A stretch of 64,000 nucleotides of DNA from an uncultured Cellvibrionales bacterium (GCA_913031145.1 CAJWCO010000002.1:1-64000), one strand, 5' to 3'; positions 39,826 through 50,937 are shown, numbered from the stretch's first letter. Notes: generated by a model from the sequence alone, not told the origin. A program made the numbers and translations.

Positions 39826-40900
39826 TCAGATACTCCATACATACACTAGACACGGTCGCCGCAGCATCGCTTTTCGCCCCATCGCGCGCGGCAATTGCCA
39901 TTCTGAGTCGCTTCTCAGGATGGCTGGCTATATCGAGGATCACATCGCTCAGCGCCTGTGCCGTCACAGTCGATTGCTGCCGCAATAGCGCCCCACCGCG
40001 ATCAACTAGCCACTGTCCGTTAGCTGTTTGATGATCGTCTATCGCATAGGGAAACGGAATGAACAGCGCCCCAACGCCTGCGGCAGCCACTTCAGCGACC
40101 GTCAATGCACCCGCGCGACAGATAACAAAATCGGCCCACGCATACGCGTCTGCCATATCGTCAATGAACGGCACCACTCGCGCATCAACTGCCAGCGTCG
40201 CGTAAACTGCCTTGGTCATAGCCGCATGTGAGCCACCTGCCTGATGTAAAATATTGGGCCGCAATGATGGATCGATTAGCGCGACCGCCGCCGGAATGAG
40301 CTGGTTAACCGCCTTGGCGCCTCGACTGCCTCCGAGAACTAAAAGCCTCGCCTGACCCCGCCGATCTTTGAGCCTCTGCTGCGGTTCTTGAAGCGCCAAA
40401 ATTTCTGGGCGCAGCGGGTTCCCACACCATTGCGCCCTCGGTAGCGCATCTGGAAATCCCGATAACACGCGCGTCGCAAAACGACTGACGATGCGATTGG
40501 TGGTCCCCGCAATGGCATTTTGCTCATGAACAATAATCGGAATGCCTTTCAGACGAGCAGCAACACCGCCTGGTGCCGACGCAAACCCACCCATTCCCAA
40601 AACGACATCTGGTTGGAATTGTCGCATTACGCGCAAAGCCTGCGAAATAGAGCGCCACAGTAACAAAGGTGCGCGCATTAGCGCCTTTGGACCGCGACCG
40701 CGAACGCCCTCAACCTCTAAGGTATTTAATGGGATATGCTTTGCGGGAACGAGTTCCGCCTCAATGCCGCGCTGTGTGCCCAGCCATGCGACATCCACGT
40801 GCGCCTCTTGCAAACAGTGAGCAACGGCCAAGCCCGGAAAAACATGCCCCCCCGTGCCACCCGCCATGATTAGAACACGGGCCGATCGTTTGTCATGCAT
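39812..40900 (-). CDS. murG: UDP-GlcNAc:lipid I transferase MurG
   Basis: About 362 residues. The ATG at 40900 is preferred over one at 40933 because it has AGAGGTG upstream and overlaps ftsW by only 8 bp. MurG makes lipid II on the inner face of the membrane. Motifs: [62 protein letters not shown], and the UDP-GlcNAc site [20 protein letters not shown]. Confidence 0.97.
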   Translation of the reverse strand: MHDKRSARVLIMAGGTGGHVFPGLAVAHCLQEAHVDVAWLGTQRGIEAELVPAKHIPLNTLEVEGVRGRGPKALMRAPLLLWRSISQALRVMRQFQPDVVLGMGGFASAPGGVAARLKGIPIIVHEQNAIAGTTNRIVSRFATRVLSGFPDALPRAQWCGNPLRPEILALQEPQQRLKDRRGQARLLVLGGSRGAKAVNQLIPAAVALIDPSLRPNILHQAGGSHAAMTKAVYATLAVDARVVPFIDDMADAYAWADFVICRAGALTVAEVAAAGVGALFIPFPYAIDDHQTANGQWLVDRGGALLRQQSTVTAQALSDVILDIASHPEKRLRMAIAARDGAKSDAAATVSSVCMEYLNVGS

Positions 40901-42068
40901 GGCGCCACCTCTCTGCATGCTGAGATCTGTCATGAAGATCGTGACTCAAGCGCATCGCCAAACCCATTGCCATGCAACAGGCAAGCAAACTCGAACCCCC
41001 ATAACTCACAAAAGGGAGTGTCAGACCTTTGGTGGGTAGGAGGCCCGCATTGACGCCCATATTAATAAAAGCCTGCCCGCTGATCAGCACACCGAAACCT
41101 GCCAGCAAATAGGCGGCATACCATTGCTGCTGCGCCATCGCTCGACGACTCAGCTGAAAAATACGCGCAATTAAACCAATAAAAGTCAGCACCGCGAGCA
41201 CCACACCGACAAAACCAAATTCTTCTGCAAAAATTGCGAAGAGAAAGTCAGTGTGCGCCTCTGGCAAATAGTGCATTTTTTGCACGGATTGCCCCAACCC
41301 GAGCCCCCACCATTCGCCGCGTCCAAAGGCAATGAGCGACTGCGTCAATTGATATCCAGCACCATATGGATCCGCCCAGGGGTCGAGAAAACTGATCAGT
41401 CTTGCCAGACGATATTGGGCGGCCTCAGCCAAAAACCACAGGCCTGTCGTTGCAGCGACCACTAAAGACGTATAAAGCCCCAGACTCGCTCCACCGATAA
41501 AGAACAGTGTCATAAAAATACCGCCTATCACCACCACAGACCCATAGTCTGGCTCGACAAGCAATAGCGCAAACAACACCAACATCGCCAACATTATTCC
41601 GGAGACTTTGCGCCAGTCATCTGCCAAAACGTTCCGATTCTTTGCAAAGAATCGCGCCAAATAAATCGTGACGGCCACCTTGACTAATTCAGACACCTGC
41701 AGCGTCATACCGCCCACTGCGAGCCAGCGACGGCTCCCATTGACCTCGCGCCCTACACCAGGAAGAAGGACAAGCACCAGCAACACAAAGGACATAAAAA
41801 TCCAAAGATTGCTGTATTTAGCCCACCAATTGGCAGAGACAAAAAAGACCGACGCCATTGCTGTGCAACCCAGTAAGACATAAAACATATGGCGCTTGAC
41901 CAAAAAAAATGCGTTACCAAAGCGATAGTCCGCAAAGCTGAATGATGCCGAGGCGACCATCACCAAGCCGAGCGACAAAAGTGCCATGGTCGGCACCAGC
42001 AAATAAGGGTCGACATACCAACGCCGTAAGGCGACGTCAATATCGAACCGCGCCGCGGTGATATTCAT
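40893..42068 (-). CDS. ftsW: Peptidoglycan glycosyltransferase FtsW
   Basis: About 391 residues from the ATG at 42068, which overlaps the murD stop (ATGA). A SEDS-family protein with about ten membrane helices; it polymerises lipid II at the septum with FtsI. Signatures: GSRRWLAVGGMTLQVSELVKVA, LLVEPDYGSVVV, SLIAFGRGEWWGLGLGQS, LPEAHTDFLFAIFAEEFGFVG and PFVSYGGSSLLACC. Confidence 0.97.
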   Translation of the reverse strand: MNITAARFDIDVALRRWYVDPYLLVPTMALLSLGLVMVASASFSFADYRFGNAFFLVKRHMFYVLLGCTAMASVFFVSANWWAKYSNLWIFMSFVLLVLVLLPGVGREVNGSRRWLAVGGMTLQVSELVKVAVTIYLARFFAKNRNVLADDWRKVSGIMLAMLVLFALLLVEPDYGSVVVIGGIFMTLFFIGGASLGLYTSLVVAATTGLWFLAEAAQYRLARLISFLDPWADPYGAGYQLTQSLIAFGRGEWWGLGLGQSVQKMHYLPEAHTDFLFAIFAEEFGFVGVVLAVLTFIGLIARIFQLSRRAMAQQQWYAAYLLAGFGVLISGQAFINMGVNAGLLPTKGLTLPFVSYGGSSLLACCMAMGLAMRLSHDLHDRSQHAERWRHA

Positions 42069-43459
42069 AGATGCTCCGAGCACGAGGCGGCCGGATAAAG
42101 GCGATGCACTGCAGCTTGAAAACAACGACCTCGGTGGGCGAAGTCATCAAACATATCAAAGCTAGTGCATGCGGGCGAAAGTAATACAACGTCCCCTTTT
42201 TCCGCCAGATCACGTGCAGCCTTTACACAATCCTCAAGAGTCGGTAAGCAAGTGGATGGCGTAGTCGGGTGCAAAATATCTCGCAAATGAGGGGCCATTT
42301 CACCGATCAGAAAAGAATGTTTGACGGCCGGCGCTACTGCATTCGCCAGCATCGCAAAATCTTCACCTTTGGCGCGTCCACCCGCAATTAAAACGATATT
42401 TTTCTTATCCCCATCGGCAAAGCCCTCGACGGCAGCACAAACAGCACCCACATTAGTTGCCTTGGAATCGTCGATATACATAACGCCCTCGATACAGGCT
42501 ACTTTTTGACAGCGATGGGGTAATCCAGAAAAATCTTTTAGTGTTGCCAACATGGCCGGTGTTGGTAATCCAATGCACGTCCCAAGTGCCAGCGCGGCCA
42601 ATGCATTGTCAATATTGTGACGTCCCTCAAGCGCAATTTCAGCCGCTGGCATTAAGCCTTGGCGCGCTTGCATAAGCCACGTTTGACCGTCCACCATACC
42701 GACACCGAAATGACCGTCACATGGCATGTCTGCACCAAAACTCACCCGTTTTACAGCGCTGGCTTCTTCGGGGTAAGTGAACGCATCGCGACGATTGACC
42801 ACCGCATATTCGGCACCTGTGAAGATACGCTGTTTGGCCGTTAGGTAAGTCTGGAAGTCGCCATAGCGATCAAGGTGGTCGGGACTTACATTTAAAATTG
42901 TACACACCTGATTAAAGGCTCCGGGAAACAACTCTAGTTGAAAACTCGAGAGTTCCAAAACATAGAGTTCACAATCACTCGCTAAAAGATCTAGTGCGGG
43001 GGTACCGAGATTCCCCCCAACGCGGACCCTGATATCCGAATTGCGGGCCATTTCCCCAAGCAGAGTAGTCACCGTGCTTTTTCCATTGGAACCCGTAATC
43101 GCGACGACCGGCGCATCGGCCTGCTGGTAAAAAAGCTCGAGATCGCCGATCAGGCGAATACCCCGCGACTTGGCCGCCGCCAAGACGGGATCGTCTAGGG
43201 CAATCCCAGGACTTACAACGATCGTTTCAACTCCCTCGAACAGCAGGTCATGACACGTGCCAAGACGGATAGGATGGTTCGGATACAGGGACTTGACCTC
43301 GGCTAAAGCGGGCGGGGGCTGACGGGTATCAGCCCACGTAAAGTCAATGTCCCGAGCACTAAAAAAGCGGGCAACAGAAAGCCCGGTGGCGCCCATACCG
43401 AGAATTGCGGTGGAACTATCGCAACCTCTTTGACCCTGTATATCCGTCGATTTAATCAT
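42065..43459 (-). CDS. murD: UDP-N-acetylmuramoylalanine-D-glutamate ligase MurD
   Basis: About 464 residues from the ATG at 43459, 2 bp after the mraY stop; an in-frame start further upstream would run deep into mraY. Blocks: ILGMGATGLSVARFF, SPGIALDDPVL, ATP motif ITGSNGKSTVTTLLG, NVSPDHLDRYGDF, EGRHNIDNALAALAL, DDSKATNVGA and LLSPACTSFDMF. It adds D-glutamate to the stem peptide. Confidence 0.97.
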   Translation of the reverse strand: MIKSTDIQGQRGCDSSTAILGMGATGLSVARFFSARDIDFTWADTRQPPPALAEVKSLYPNHPIRLGTCHDLLFEGVETIVVSPGIALDDPVLAAAKSRGIRLIGDLELFYQQADAPVVAITGSNGKSTVTTLLGEMARNSDIRVRVGGNLGTPALDLLASDCELYVLELSSFQLELFPGAFNQVCTILNVSPDHLDRYGDFQTYLTAKQRIFTGAEYAVVNRRDAFTYPEEASAVKRVSFGADMPCDGHFGVGMVDGQTWLMQARQGLMPAAEIALEGRHNIDNALAALALGTCIGLPTPAMLATLKDFSGLPHRCQKVACIEGVMYIDDSKATNVGAVCAAVEGFADGDKKNIVLIAGGRAKGEDFAMLANAVAPAVKHSFLIGEMAPHLRDILHPTTPSTCLPTLEDCVKAARDLAEKGDVVLLSPACTSFDMFDDFAHRGRCFQAAVHRLYPAASCSEHL

Positions 43460-43461
43460 GA

Positions 43462-44544
43462 TTAACGCAACTTCAACGTGGCTAGGCCAATTAAAACCAG
43501 CACTAACGTGATAATCCAAAAACGTACGATCACCCGAGGCTCTGGCCACCCTTTTAATTCGAAGTGATGATGCAGCGGTGCCATTCTAAAAATCCGCTTA
43601 CCCGTCAATTTAAATGACACCACTTGAATGATCACGGAAACAGTTTCCATAACGAAAACTCCGCCCATGATAAAAAGTACGATTTCCTGCCTGACAATCA
43701 CAGCAATCACGCCCAACGCGGCACCCAACGCCAGCGCGCCGACGTCACCCATAAAAATCATCGCTGGGTACGTGTTAAACCACAAAAACCCCAAGCCTGC
43801 CCCACACAGAGCCGCAGTGAATATCAGCAACTCTCCCGCGCCGCTGATAAAGGGTATATTGAGATAATTGGCAAACTGATAATTTCCGCTTAAATAAGCA
43901 AAGATGCCCAGCGCACCGCCGACGAGGACCGAGGGCATAATCGCTAAACCATCTAATCCGTCGGTTAAATTTACGGCGTTACTTGTGCCCACAATGACAA
44001 AATAAGTCAGCACGACAAAAAATGGACCCATGTTCACGGCAACGGTTTTGAAAAATGGCAAAATCAAAGCAGTTTCGGCAGGAGTTTGTGCAGTGCTGTA
44101 AAGGACTAGCGCAGCACCCAATCCAAAAATTGACTGCCAAAAGTATTTCCAACGCGCGGGTAATCCTCGCGAATCCTTTTCTACCACCTTACGATAATCA
44201 TCGACCCATCCCACCCAGCCGAAGGCAAAAGTCACGCCTAACACGATCCACACGTGTCGATTTCCCAAGTCTGCCCAGAGAAGCGTGCTCGCAAATATAG
44301 CGATGAGAATCAGTACCCCGCCCATAGTCGGTGTGCCGGCTTTGGCGAGGTGCGTTTGCGGTCCATCGTTACGAATCGTTTGACCAATCTGCAAATAATT
44401 TAATCGCCGAATCACCATTGGGCCAAAAATCCAGCAGATACTGAGGGCTGTCAGCACTGACATAATCCCGCGGAGCGTGAGGTACTGGAATACAGACAAT
44501 GGACTGTAATATTGACTGAGATACTCGCTCAACCAAACTAGCAT
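43462..44544 (-). CDS. mraY: Phospho-MurNAc-pentapeptide transferase MraY
   Basis: A 360-residue membrane enzyme making lipid I, about ten helices. Motifs: [81 protein letters not shown] and [25 protein letters not shown]. Overlaps murF by 7 bp. Confidence 0.99.
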   Translation of the reverse strand: MLVWLSEYLSQYYSPLSVFQYLTLRGIMSVLTALSICWIFGPMVIRRLNYLQIGQTIRNDGPQTHLAKAGTPTMGGVLILIAIFASTLLWADLGNRHVWIVLGVTFAFGWVGWVDDYRKVVEKDSRGLPARWKYFWQSIFGLGAALVLYSTAQTPAETALILPFFKTVAVNMGPFFVVLTYFVIVGTSNAVNLTDGLDGLAIMPSVLVGGALGIFAYLSGNYQFANYLNIPFISGAGELLIFTAALCGAGLGFLWFNTYPAMIFMGDVGALALGAALGVIAVIVRQEIVLFIMGGVFVMETVSVIIQVVSFKLTGKRIFRMAPLHHHFELKGWPEPRVIVRFWIITLVLVLIGLATLKLR

Positions 44545-45911
44545 GACGGCATGACTCCTTGCTCAAGAACTTTTACCACCCGTTCCATCGCGGAACTGCG
44601 TGATCCTTTAACTAAAAAAGTGGCTACAGAACCGCCCTCCAAGTCACGTAAATGTCGACTTAAATCATCCAGCGTATCGAAATGTTTCCCGCCAAATATA
44701 CCGCTTGCATAGGCGCTCATGGTGCCCAACGTTAGTAGCTCATCGACGCCTGCCAAACGTGCGTAATCGCCCACGCTACAATGCATTTTTTGTGCGTCAG
44801 CACCCAATTCAGCCATATCACCGAGCACCAGAACACGACGCCCTTTGCGTGCCACCAACACATCAACCGCGGCTTTCACAGACTCCGGGCTCGCATTATA
44901 GGTATCGTCTATCAACCAACTTCCAGAGACGAGCGGTCGGCCCTGCAATCGCCCGGCCAACGGCTTTAAGGCGCCAAGACCCGTAACCACATGCCAAATT
45001 TGGGCTCCTGCCGCCATAGCGCAAGCGGCAGCCGCTAGGGCATTGGCAACGGTATGTCTTCCAGGTATTGTCAGTATCACAGGCCAGCGACCTGCATTCT
45101 CCAGACGACTTCCAACGCGCAACACAAAGCAATAGCAGCCGTGGTCATCGACCTCCAACGCATCAGCGAATAAATCTGCGTCGTCGTGGACCATCGAAAA
45201 CGTTAAGAAATGTCGTTTGCCGATTTGCTCCCGCCATGCCTCAAAATAGGGCAAATCACGATTGAGTACGGCTGTACCCTCATCTGGTAGATTTTGATAA
45301 ATCTCCGATTTCGCGGATGCCGTCCCCTGCAAACTACCAAAACTGGCTATGTGCGCGCTTTGAATATTATTGACTAAAGTGATATCGGGACGCGCTATTG
45401 TGCACAAGTGGTCAATGTCGCCTGACGCCCGAGCACCCATTTCAAGAACCAAATAGTCCGCGTCATCCGGACATGACAAAACTGTTAAAGGTAACCCTAT
45501 TTGATTGTTATAATTGCCTTGCGTTGCATGCGTCCGGCCACCCAGATTCAGAATGGCGGCAATGAATTCCTTCACTGACGTTTTTCCGCTGCTACCCGTA
45601 ATGGCAATAACGGGGCCAAAAAAAACTGTGCGGCGCAATTGGGCTAGCCATCCCAACGCCTGAGTGGTGTCGGGCACAACCCACTGTGTAATGGGTCTGT
45701 GTTTATCTGGATGGGACACTACTGCTGCAGCAATTTTGTCGGCAACCAGAGGAATAAAATCGTGTGCATCATGGTTTTCACCCTGAAGCGCGACGAATAA
45801 GTCACCGTCTTGAGCCTGACGGCTGTCAATGCACACACGCCGAAAATGCGCGCCGGGATTCACGAGCGTCCCACCAAACGTGTCCGCAGCATGAGTCAAT
45901 AACGGCATCAT
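44538..45911 (-). CDS. murF: UDP-MurNAc-tripeptide-D-alanyl-D-alanine ligase MurF
   Basis: A 457-residue Mur ligase that adds the D-Ala-D-Ala dipeptide. Blocks: [80 protein letters not shown] and [14 protein letters not shown]. The start overlaps the murE stop (ATGA), with AGGTGG as ribosome site. Confidence 0.97.
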   Translation of the reverse strand: MMPLLTHAADTFGGTLVNPGAHFRRVCIDSRQAQDGDLFVALQGENHDAHDFIPLVADKIAAAVVSHPDKHRPITQWVVPDTTQALGWLAQLRRTVFFGPVIAITGSSGKTSVKEFIAAILNLGGRTHATQGNYNNQIGLPLTVLSCPDDADYLVLEMGARASGDIDHLCTIARPDITLVNNIQSAHIASFGSLQGTASAKSEIYQNLPDEGTAVLNRDLPYFEAWREQIGKRHFLTFSMVHDDADLFADALEVDDHGCYCFVLRVGSRLENAGRWPVILTIPGRHTVANALAAAACAMAAGAQIWHVVTGLGALKPLAGRLQGRPLVSGSWLIDDTYNASPESVKAAVDVLVARKGRRVLVLGDMAELGADAQKMHCSVGDYARLAGVDELLTLGTMSAYASGIFGGKHFDTLDDLSRHLRDLEGGSVATFLVKGSRSSAMERVVKVLEQGVMPSC

Positions 45912-47434
45912 AGGGGGGCCACCTGTCTGTCTCGCAGTGCCAAACGCGCCTGCACCTGGTCACTGAACGACAAGCGACGATCTGCTAGCTGCTGATAACC
46001 CTCGTGCCCCTTACCCGCAATCAACACCATATCTTCAGAACTCGCAGAGAATATAGCGCGCCGAATCGCGGCACGGCGGTCTATCTCTACGCTGGCACGG
46101 CCCATAATTCCGCGCTCGATATGCGCTATAATGGCATGCTCCGACTCAGTTCGCGGATTGTCACTGGTCAGTACAACGCGGTCTGCATAGCGTTCTGCTA
46201 TCGAACCCATTTTTGCGCGTTTACCAATATCGCGCTCACCACCACAGCCAAATACCACCCAGATCTTGGCCCTACAATGCGCTCGCAGTGTAATGAGTAC
46301 CTTTTCTAAAGCATCTGGCGTGTGCGCGAAATCGACTACAACACTTGGCCCATGCGCCGTATCCACCAGCTCCATTCGACCAGCTGCGGGCCGGAGGGAT
46401 GGAATATGCCGGAGAATTGAGCCGAAAGGATAATGCGCGCCCGTGGCTGCTAACACCGCCAATACATTGGCCAAATTGAATTGTCCGACCAACTGCGAGC
46501 ACAGCTCGCCCGAACCCCATGGGGTCGTAACGCTCGCCTTGATTCCTTGCGCGTTGAGATCAACCGATGTGCAAAAGACGTCGGCCTTGGGATTGTCGAG
46601 ACTGTACGTATAAGTCGCTACCGACGACGACATTCGGGTGACCAACTTGCGCCCAAAACTATCGTCATAATTGATGACTGCTTGCCGAAGACCAGGCATC
46701 TGGAAGAGGCGCGCCTTAGCCTCACCATAGGAATCCATGTCCTGATGGTAATCGAGGTGGTCGCGACTTAAATTGGTAAATATCGCGGTATCAACACCCA
46801 CTGCCTCAATCCGACCCTGCAAGAGACCATGTGATGATGCCTCTAAAGCAACACATCGAGCACCTGAATCGCGCAATTCTGCTAATATTCGTTGTGTTGT
46901 AATCGCATCTGGCGTGGTATATCCAGTCTCTTGAAATGCTACGTCGGGTAGCTCGTTCTCGCCTCTGCGAGCCAACCCATAGCCGAGCGTACCCAAATAC
47001 GCGGAGGGGTCCCCCAAAAACTCCAGCAAATGCGACAACATCCAGCAACATGACGTCTTACCATTGGTACCCGTAACCGCAATCGTGCGAAGGTCTTTGG
47101 ACGGCATCTGATAAAATTTTGCCGCTAAACCTGATAGTGACATCGCCAAATTAGAAATAGGAATCATGGGCAAGCGAGGATCGAGGGTCGTGAGCGTGTC
47201 TTGGTCATCTGCATCAATCGCAACAGCAACGGCCCCGCGCTCTGACGCTTCGGCTATGTACTCCGTACCGGAGGTGTTTGCGCCTGATAATGCAAAAAAT
47301 AAATTACCAGGCTGCACTTTTCGACTATCTTGACATAGCGCTGAAATCGGCGTTTTGAAAAGCCCCCGAGGACACACCATATCACCAAGTAGCTCGCCAA
47401 GTGTCACGCTTATGGGTGCAGATCGACTCATCAT
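45908..47434 (-). CDS. murE: UDP-MurNAc-tripeptide synthetase MurE (meso-DAP adding)
   Basis: A 508-residue Mur ligase. Blocks: CQDSRKVQPGNLFFALSG, TGTNGKTSCCWML, EASSHGLLQGRI, FTNLSRDHLDYHQDM and FGCGGERDIGKR. The motif TSDNPRTESEH contains DNPR, typical of enzymes that add meso-diaminopimelate rather than lysine, as expected for a Gram-negative wall. Overlaps ftsI by 4 bp. Confidence 0.97.
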   Translation of the reverse strand: MMSRSAPISVTLGELLGDMVCPRGLFKTPISALCQDSRKVQPGNLFFALSGANTSGTEYIAEASERGAVAVAIDADDQDTLTTLDPRLPMIPISNLAMSLSGLAAKFYQMPSKDLRTIAVTGTNGKTSCCWMLSHLLEFLGDPSAYLGTLGYGLARRGENELPDVAFQETGYTTPDAITTQRILAELRDSGARCVALEASSHGLLQGRIEAVGVDTAIFTNLSRDHLDYHQDMDSYGEAKARLFQMPGLRQAVINYDDSFGRKLVTRMSSSVATYTYSLDNPKADVFCTSVDLNAQGIKASVTTPWGSGELCSQLVGQFNLANVLAVLAATGAHYPFGSILRHIPSLRPAAGRMELVDTAHGPSVVVDFAHTPDALEKVLITLRAHCRAKIWVVFGCGGERDIGKRAKMGSIAERYADRVVLTSDNPRTESEHAIIAHIERGIMGRASVEIDRRAAIRRAIFSASSEDMVLIAGKGHEGYQQLADRRLSFSDQVQARLALRDRQVAPL

Positions 47435-49185
47435 GACTCGCTCTTCTTTTCGACGGCCATTAAGCGGCTTAATAGCGCCGACTGCGTGCCATCAGAGTCA
47501 GGAGGCACTTGTAATAACCGCAGCGCATTACTGGTAACTTCCGAAAATACCGGCGCTGCCACCAAACCCCCAAAATAGTTACCATGCGCGGGCTCATCAA
47601 TCACAACGACGGTGACAAGCCTTGGGTGGGTTGCCGGTGCTAAACCTGCAAACGTCGCAGTGTAGCGGTCTTTAGCGTAGCCACCGCCAGCTTTGACTTT
47701 GTGTAAAGTTCCCGTCTTCCCCGCTACCGTATATCCCTCAATCATCGCCTTACTGCCCGTCCCTTGGCTGCTTGTGGCGATTTGCAACATGCCGCGAACC
47801 GTTTCCACCAGTCGGGGATCGAACAAGTGCGCACCCGTAAATCGTTCGTCATTGGCGATAAGAGACACTTCCCGACGCACACCATTATTGGCCAGCACAG
47901 CGTATGCACGCGCTAATTGAAGTGACGTCACGTTAAACCCATAGCCAAACGCGAAAGTCGCCTGAGTGACGGCATCCCATGTCGTATGTGCCGGCAAATT
48001 ACCCACCGCCTCAGCGGGGAAACCGCTACCGGTACTTTCTCCTAAACCGATTTTTTCAAACAGCTGTCGGGTTTTTTCTGGATCTAATTGCAGCGCAATC
48101 TTAGTGGTACCCACCTGACTGGACTTCGCCAAAATCTGTGTAAGATTAAGGCGCCCATAGTCATCTGCATCGACGAAAGTCTTATAATCGACCTTTAAAT
48201 AACCGGGGCTGGTGTCGACCTCAGAGTCGAGATCAAACAGTCCAGATTGAAGGGCAGCAAGAATCGTGAACGGCTTGACGGTCGACCCAGGTTCAATTAA
48301 ATCGAGCATTGCGCGGTTACGAATAGCACCTGGCTTAAATGCTGACCGATCGTTGGGGTTAAATGATGGCTGATTGGCCATCGCCAAAACCTCGCCGGAG
48401 GCGACATCTAGCACCACGACGGAGCCTGATTTCGCGCCATGTTTTTGTACCGCCCCTTTCAGGGCACGGTAGGCTGCGTACTGTACCCGCAGGTCAATAC
48501 TCAAACGCAGTTCCCGGCCCGGCTTAGCCGCTTTGATGAGCGACAAATCCTTGATGACACGACCGGTTTCATCTTGCAATATTTTTCGATTACCCAACTC
48601 ACCGCTCAGCCATGCATCGTAAGCAAGCTCGATCCCTTCCTGACCCGCATCATCTTTGTCGGTGATGCCGACTAACTGCGCCGTCACCTCACCCGCAGGA
48701 TAAAAACGTTTGTAATCTTTGCGCGAACTGACGCCAGGAATTCGAAGCGCAAGAACGGCTTCTGCCTCCTCAACAGGAAGCTGTTTAGACAACACCATAA
48801 AAGACTTTTTGCGGTAGCGCGCCAATTTGTCATGCAACGCCGTCACCGAAATATCTAAGGCGCTCGCAAGCACTTCTAGTTGCTCCTGACTCGCGGCCGA
48901 CTGCAGTCTTTTTGGGTCTGCTATGAGTGTTGTAACTGGAATGCTGAGTGCGAGCGGCTCGCCATTACGGTCTGCGATGACCCCGCGATAGGCCGGTATA
49001 ACTTGCTGCCGAATCGCCCTTGAGTCGCCCTGATCACGCAAGAACGCACCGCCCTTCGCGGCGTCTGGGAATACTTGCAACTGGGCGATCTTTGCGATCA
49101 ACATGAGCGGTAGAGTGATCAAGACCAAAGCAACAAGCCAGAAACGCCCGCTTGGAATCGGTTTTTCGATGAGCTTACGAACCAT
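47431..49185 (-). CDS. ftsI: Septal transpeptidase FtsI (PBP3)
   Basis: A 584-residue class B penicillin-binding protein. Short cytoplasmic start, one membrane helix near residues 15-35, dimerisation domain (YRGVIADRNGEPLALS), then transpeptidase. Active site Ser301 in STVK (301-304); third motif KTGT from 490. The second motif reads SSQ (355-357, AKSSQVGTTK) where SSN is usual in E. coli and Pseudomonas. It cross-links septal peptidoglycan with FtsW. Only 2 bp separate it from ftsL. Confidence 0.97.
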   Translation of the reverse strand: MVRKLIEKPIPSGRFWLVALVLITLPLMLIAKIAQLQVFPDAAKGGAFLRDQGDSRAIRQQVIPAYRGVIADRNGEPLALSIPVTTLIADPKRLQSAASQEQLEVLASALDISVTALHDKLARYRKKSFMVLSKQLPVEEAEAVLALRIPGVSSRKDYKRFYPAGEVTAQLVGITDKDDAGQEGIELAYDAWLSGELGNRKILQDETGRVIKDLSLIKAAKPGRELRLSIDLRVQYAAYRALKGAVQKHGAKSGSVVVLDVASGEVLAMANQPSFNPNDRSAFKPGAIRNRAMLDLIEPGSTVKPFTILAALQSGLFDLDSEVDTSPGYLKVDYKTFVDADDYGRLNLTQILAKSSQVGTTKIALQLDPEKTRQLFEKIGLGESTGSGFPAEAVGNLPAHTTWDAVTQATFAFGYGFNVTSLQLARAYAVLANNGVRREVSLIANDERFTGAHLFDPRLVETVRGMLQIATSSQGTGSKAMIEGYTVAGKTGTLHKVKAGGGYAKDRYTATFAGLAPATHPRLVTVVVIDEPAHGNYFGGLVAAPVFSEVTSNALRLLQVPPDSDGTQSALLSRLMAVEKKSES

Positions 49186-49187
49186 CC

Positions 49188-49502
49188 CTATAGCCCCCCT
49201 GAGCGCATCTGATCAACCAATACAATCTCACTTGCCACTGGGCTGAGCATGCCCAGTTCATCTTCCGCAAGACGCTCTACGCGCTGTAGAGAACCCCAAG
49301 CACTCTGCTCCAAGACATATCGACCATAATCCGCTTGTAATTGGTGACCCAACCTTTCTGCCGCGGCGAGTTGTGCGTAGTTTTCTCGACACAGATGACT
49401 CGAATAAGCAACGGATAACGCAGTAACTATCACCATCATCCACAGCACCAAAAGTTTTAAAAGGGCGATAAAGAGAGGATTTTCTGCAACGTATGCTCTC
49501 AT
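49188..49502 (-). CDS. ftsL: Cell division protein FtsL
   Basis: A 104-residue bitopic protein. A membrane helix at about residues 12-34 (LLKLLVLWMMVIVTALSVAY) is followed by a leucine-zipper-like coiled coil (YAQLAAAERLGHQLQADYGRYVLEQSAWG) and the conserved VERLAEDELGM segment. It recruits FtsB and FtsQ and activates FtsWI. Overlaps rsmH by 4 bp. Confidence 0.94.
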   Translation of the reverse strand: MRAYVAENPLFIALLKLLVLWMMVIVTALSVAYSSHLCRENYAQLAAAERLGHQLQADYGRYVLEQSAWGSLQRVERLAEDELGMLSPVASEIVLVDQMRSGGL

Positions 49503-50425
49503 GCGACCCGCTCCGCAACCCGCATAACAGCGCTGCGCGAGCGAATGTTAGCGGCGACCTCATCATCTGAAGGCTTTGTGGCAGAGCCTACTCCTACCAA
49601 CCGAATACCCTTATCATGGTCCGCTATGGGAAGATATTTAGGGATCGCAATTCCGCGTTGCTGGGTACGAATAAACCGCTTCACACGGCGATCTTCCAGC
49701 GAATGAAAACTAATAATAACCAAGCGCCCACCAATCTTGAGAACATCGATCACCTGATTAAGAAAGCTATCTAAGTCCTCTAACTCTTGATTAATGTGGA
49801 TTCTAATTGCTTGAAAAGATTTTGTTGCCGGATGGCGGCCGCGTTCCCACGATGGATGTGCAGCCGCCACAATACCCGCCAAGCGAGTCGTGCTCTCGAT
49901 CGATGCGATAGCGCGCTCGCGCACGATTGCAGCTGCGATTCGTCGCCCATAGCGCTCTTCGCCATACCGTTTGATTACCGTCGCAATCTCACTTTCTTGA
50001 GCGGTTCTTAGCCACTCAGATGCCGATGGCCCTCGGGTGCTATCCATACGCATATCTAGAGGACCATCGCGCATAAAACTAAATCCTCGTCCGGCGTTTT
50101 CTAATTGCGGAGAGGAAACACCTAGATCTAACAAAATGCCTGAAACGCCACCCGACTGAACACCCATGTCTGAACGACCCACGTTTGCAAATGAATCATG
50201 CGTAAAGGTAATTCTTCTGTCATCGACGAAACGGTCACGTCCCGCTGCAATTGCATCTGGATCTTTATCGATAGCTAGCAACGCGCCGCGGCCCGACAAC
50301 TTCTGCAAAATAGCCGCCGAATGCCCACCACGCCCGAATGTCCCATCGATATAAGCACCGTCCGCATCGAGCACAAGGGCGTCGATGGCCTCTCGAAGTA
50401 ACACTGTGGTATGGTCATTCGTCAT
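49499..50425 (-). CDS. rsmH: 16S rRNA m4C1402 methyltransferase RsmH
   Basis: About 308 residues; the ATG at 50425 (MTNDHTTVLLREAIDAL) is chosen over an upstream in-frame start because it matches the family N-terminus. SAM-binding DGTFGRGGHSAAIL, DLGVSSPQLENAGRGFSFMRDGPLDMRMD and the C-terminal FHSLEDRRVKRFI are present. It methylates C1402 in the ribosomal P site. Start codon 8 bp after mraZ. Confidence 0.97.
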   Translation of the reverse strand: MTNDHTTVLLREAIDALVLDADGAYIDGTFGRGGHSAAILQKLSGRGALLAIDKDPDAIAAGRDRFVDDRRITFTHDSFANVGRSDMGVQSGGVSGILLDLGVSSPQLENAGRGFSFMRDGPLDMRMDSTRGPSASEWLRTAQESEIATVIKRYGEERYGRRIAAAIVRERAIASIESTTRLAGIVAAAHPSWERGRHPATKSFQAIRIHINQELEDLDSFLNQVIDVLKIGGRLVIISFHSLEDRRVKRFIRTQQRGIAIPKYLPIADHDKGIRLVGVGSATKPSDDEVAANIRSRSAVMRVAERVA

Positions 50426-50433
50426 CACACACC

Positions 50434-50901
50434 CTACCAAGATAGATTTTTTAGGGCATCGGACATCGTGTCTCGAGCACCCAGCATACTTCGATAATCA
50501 GCCTGCGATTTTTCTCGTTCTGCATTCCAATTATCTTCGGACCAAAGCTCTAATCGCTGCGTGCGACCCACAAGCACAAGCTTTTTATCTAATTGAGCAT
50601 AATCTCTTAACTCTAAAGGAATCAGCACTCGGCCACTGGCATCCACCTGCAAATCTTTCGCTTGGCCTACTACGAAACGGCTCAACATTTCACCGAGATC
50701 ATCGAGCGCAGGCAAAGCTGCGACCTTATCCTCAAACCGCTTCCACTCTGGCAACGGGGACAACGTCAAACAGGTCGACTTCATATCGACGGTAACAACC
50801 AATTCGCCACGACAAATGGTGTCAAGTACAGACCGGTATCGGGTCGGAATAGCCATTCGACCCTTGGCATCCATATTGATTGGATCACTGCCTCTGAACA
50901 C
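50434..50901 (-). CDS. mraZ: Transcriptional regulator MraZ
   Basis: A 155-residue AbrB-like protein with two MraZ repeats. It starts at a GTG (MFRGSDPINMDAKGRMAIPTRYR) and repeats the DxKGR-type motif as QVDASGRVLIPLELRDYA. MraZ represses its own dcw operon through TGGG repeats upstream; three such repeats are seen at 50938-50961. First gene of the cluster. Confidence 0.97.
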   Translation of the reverse strand: MFRGSDPINMDAKGRMAIPTRYRSVLDTICRGELVVTVDMKSTCLTLSPLPEWKRFEDKVAALPALDDLGEMLSRFVVGQAKDLQVDASGRVLIPLELRDYAQLDKKLVLVGRTQRLELWSEDNWNAEREKSQADYRSMLGARDTMSDALKNLSW

Positions 50902-50937
50902 TTAAACCCCTAAATCGCCTATTTAACGCCTAAATTA

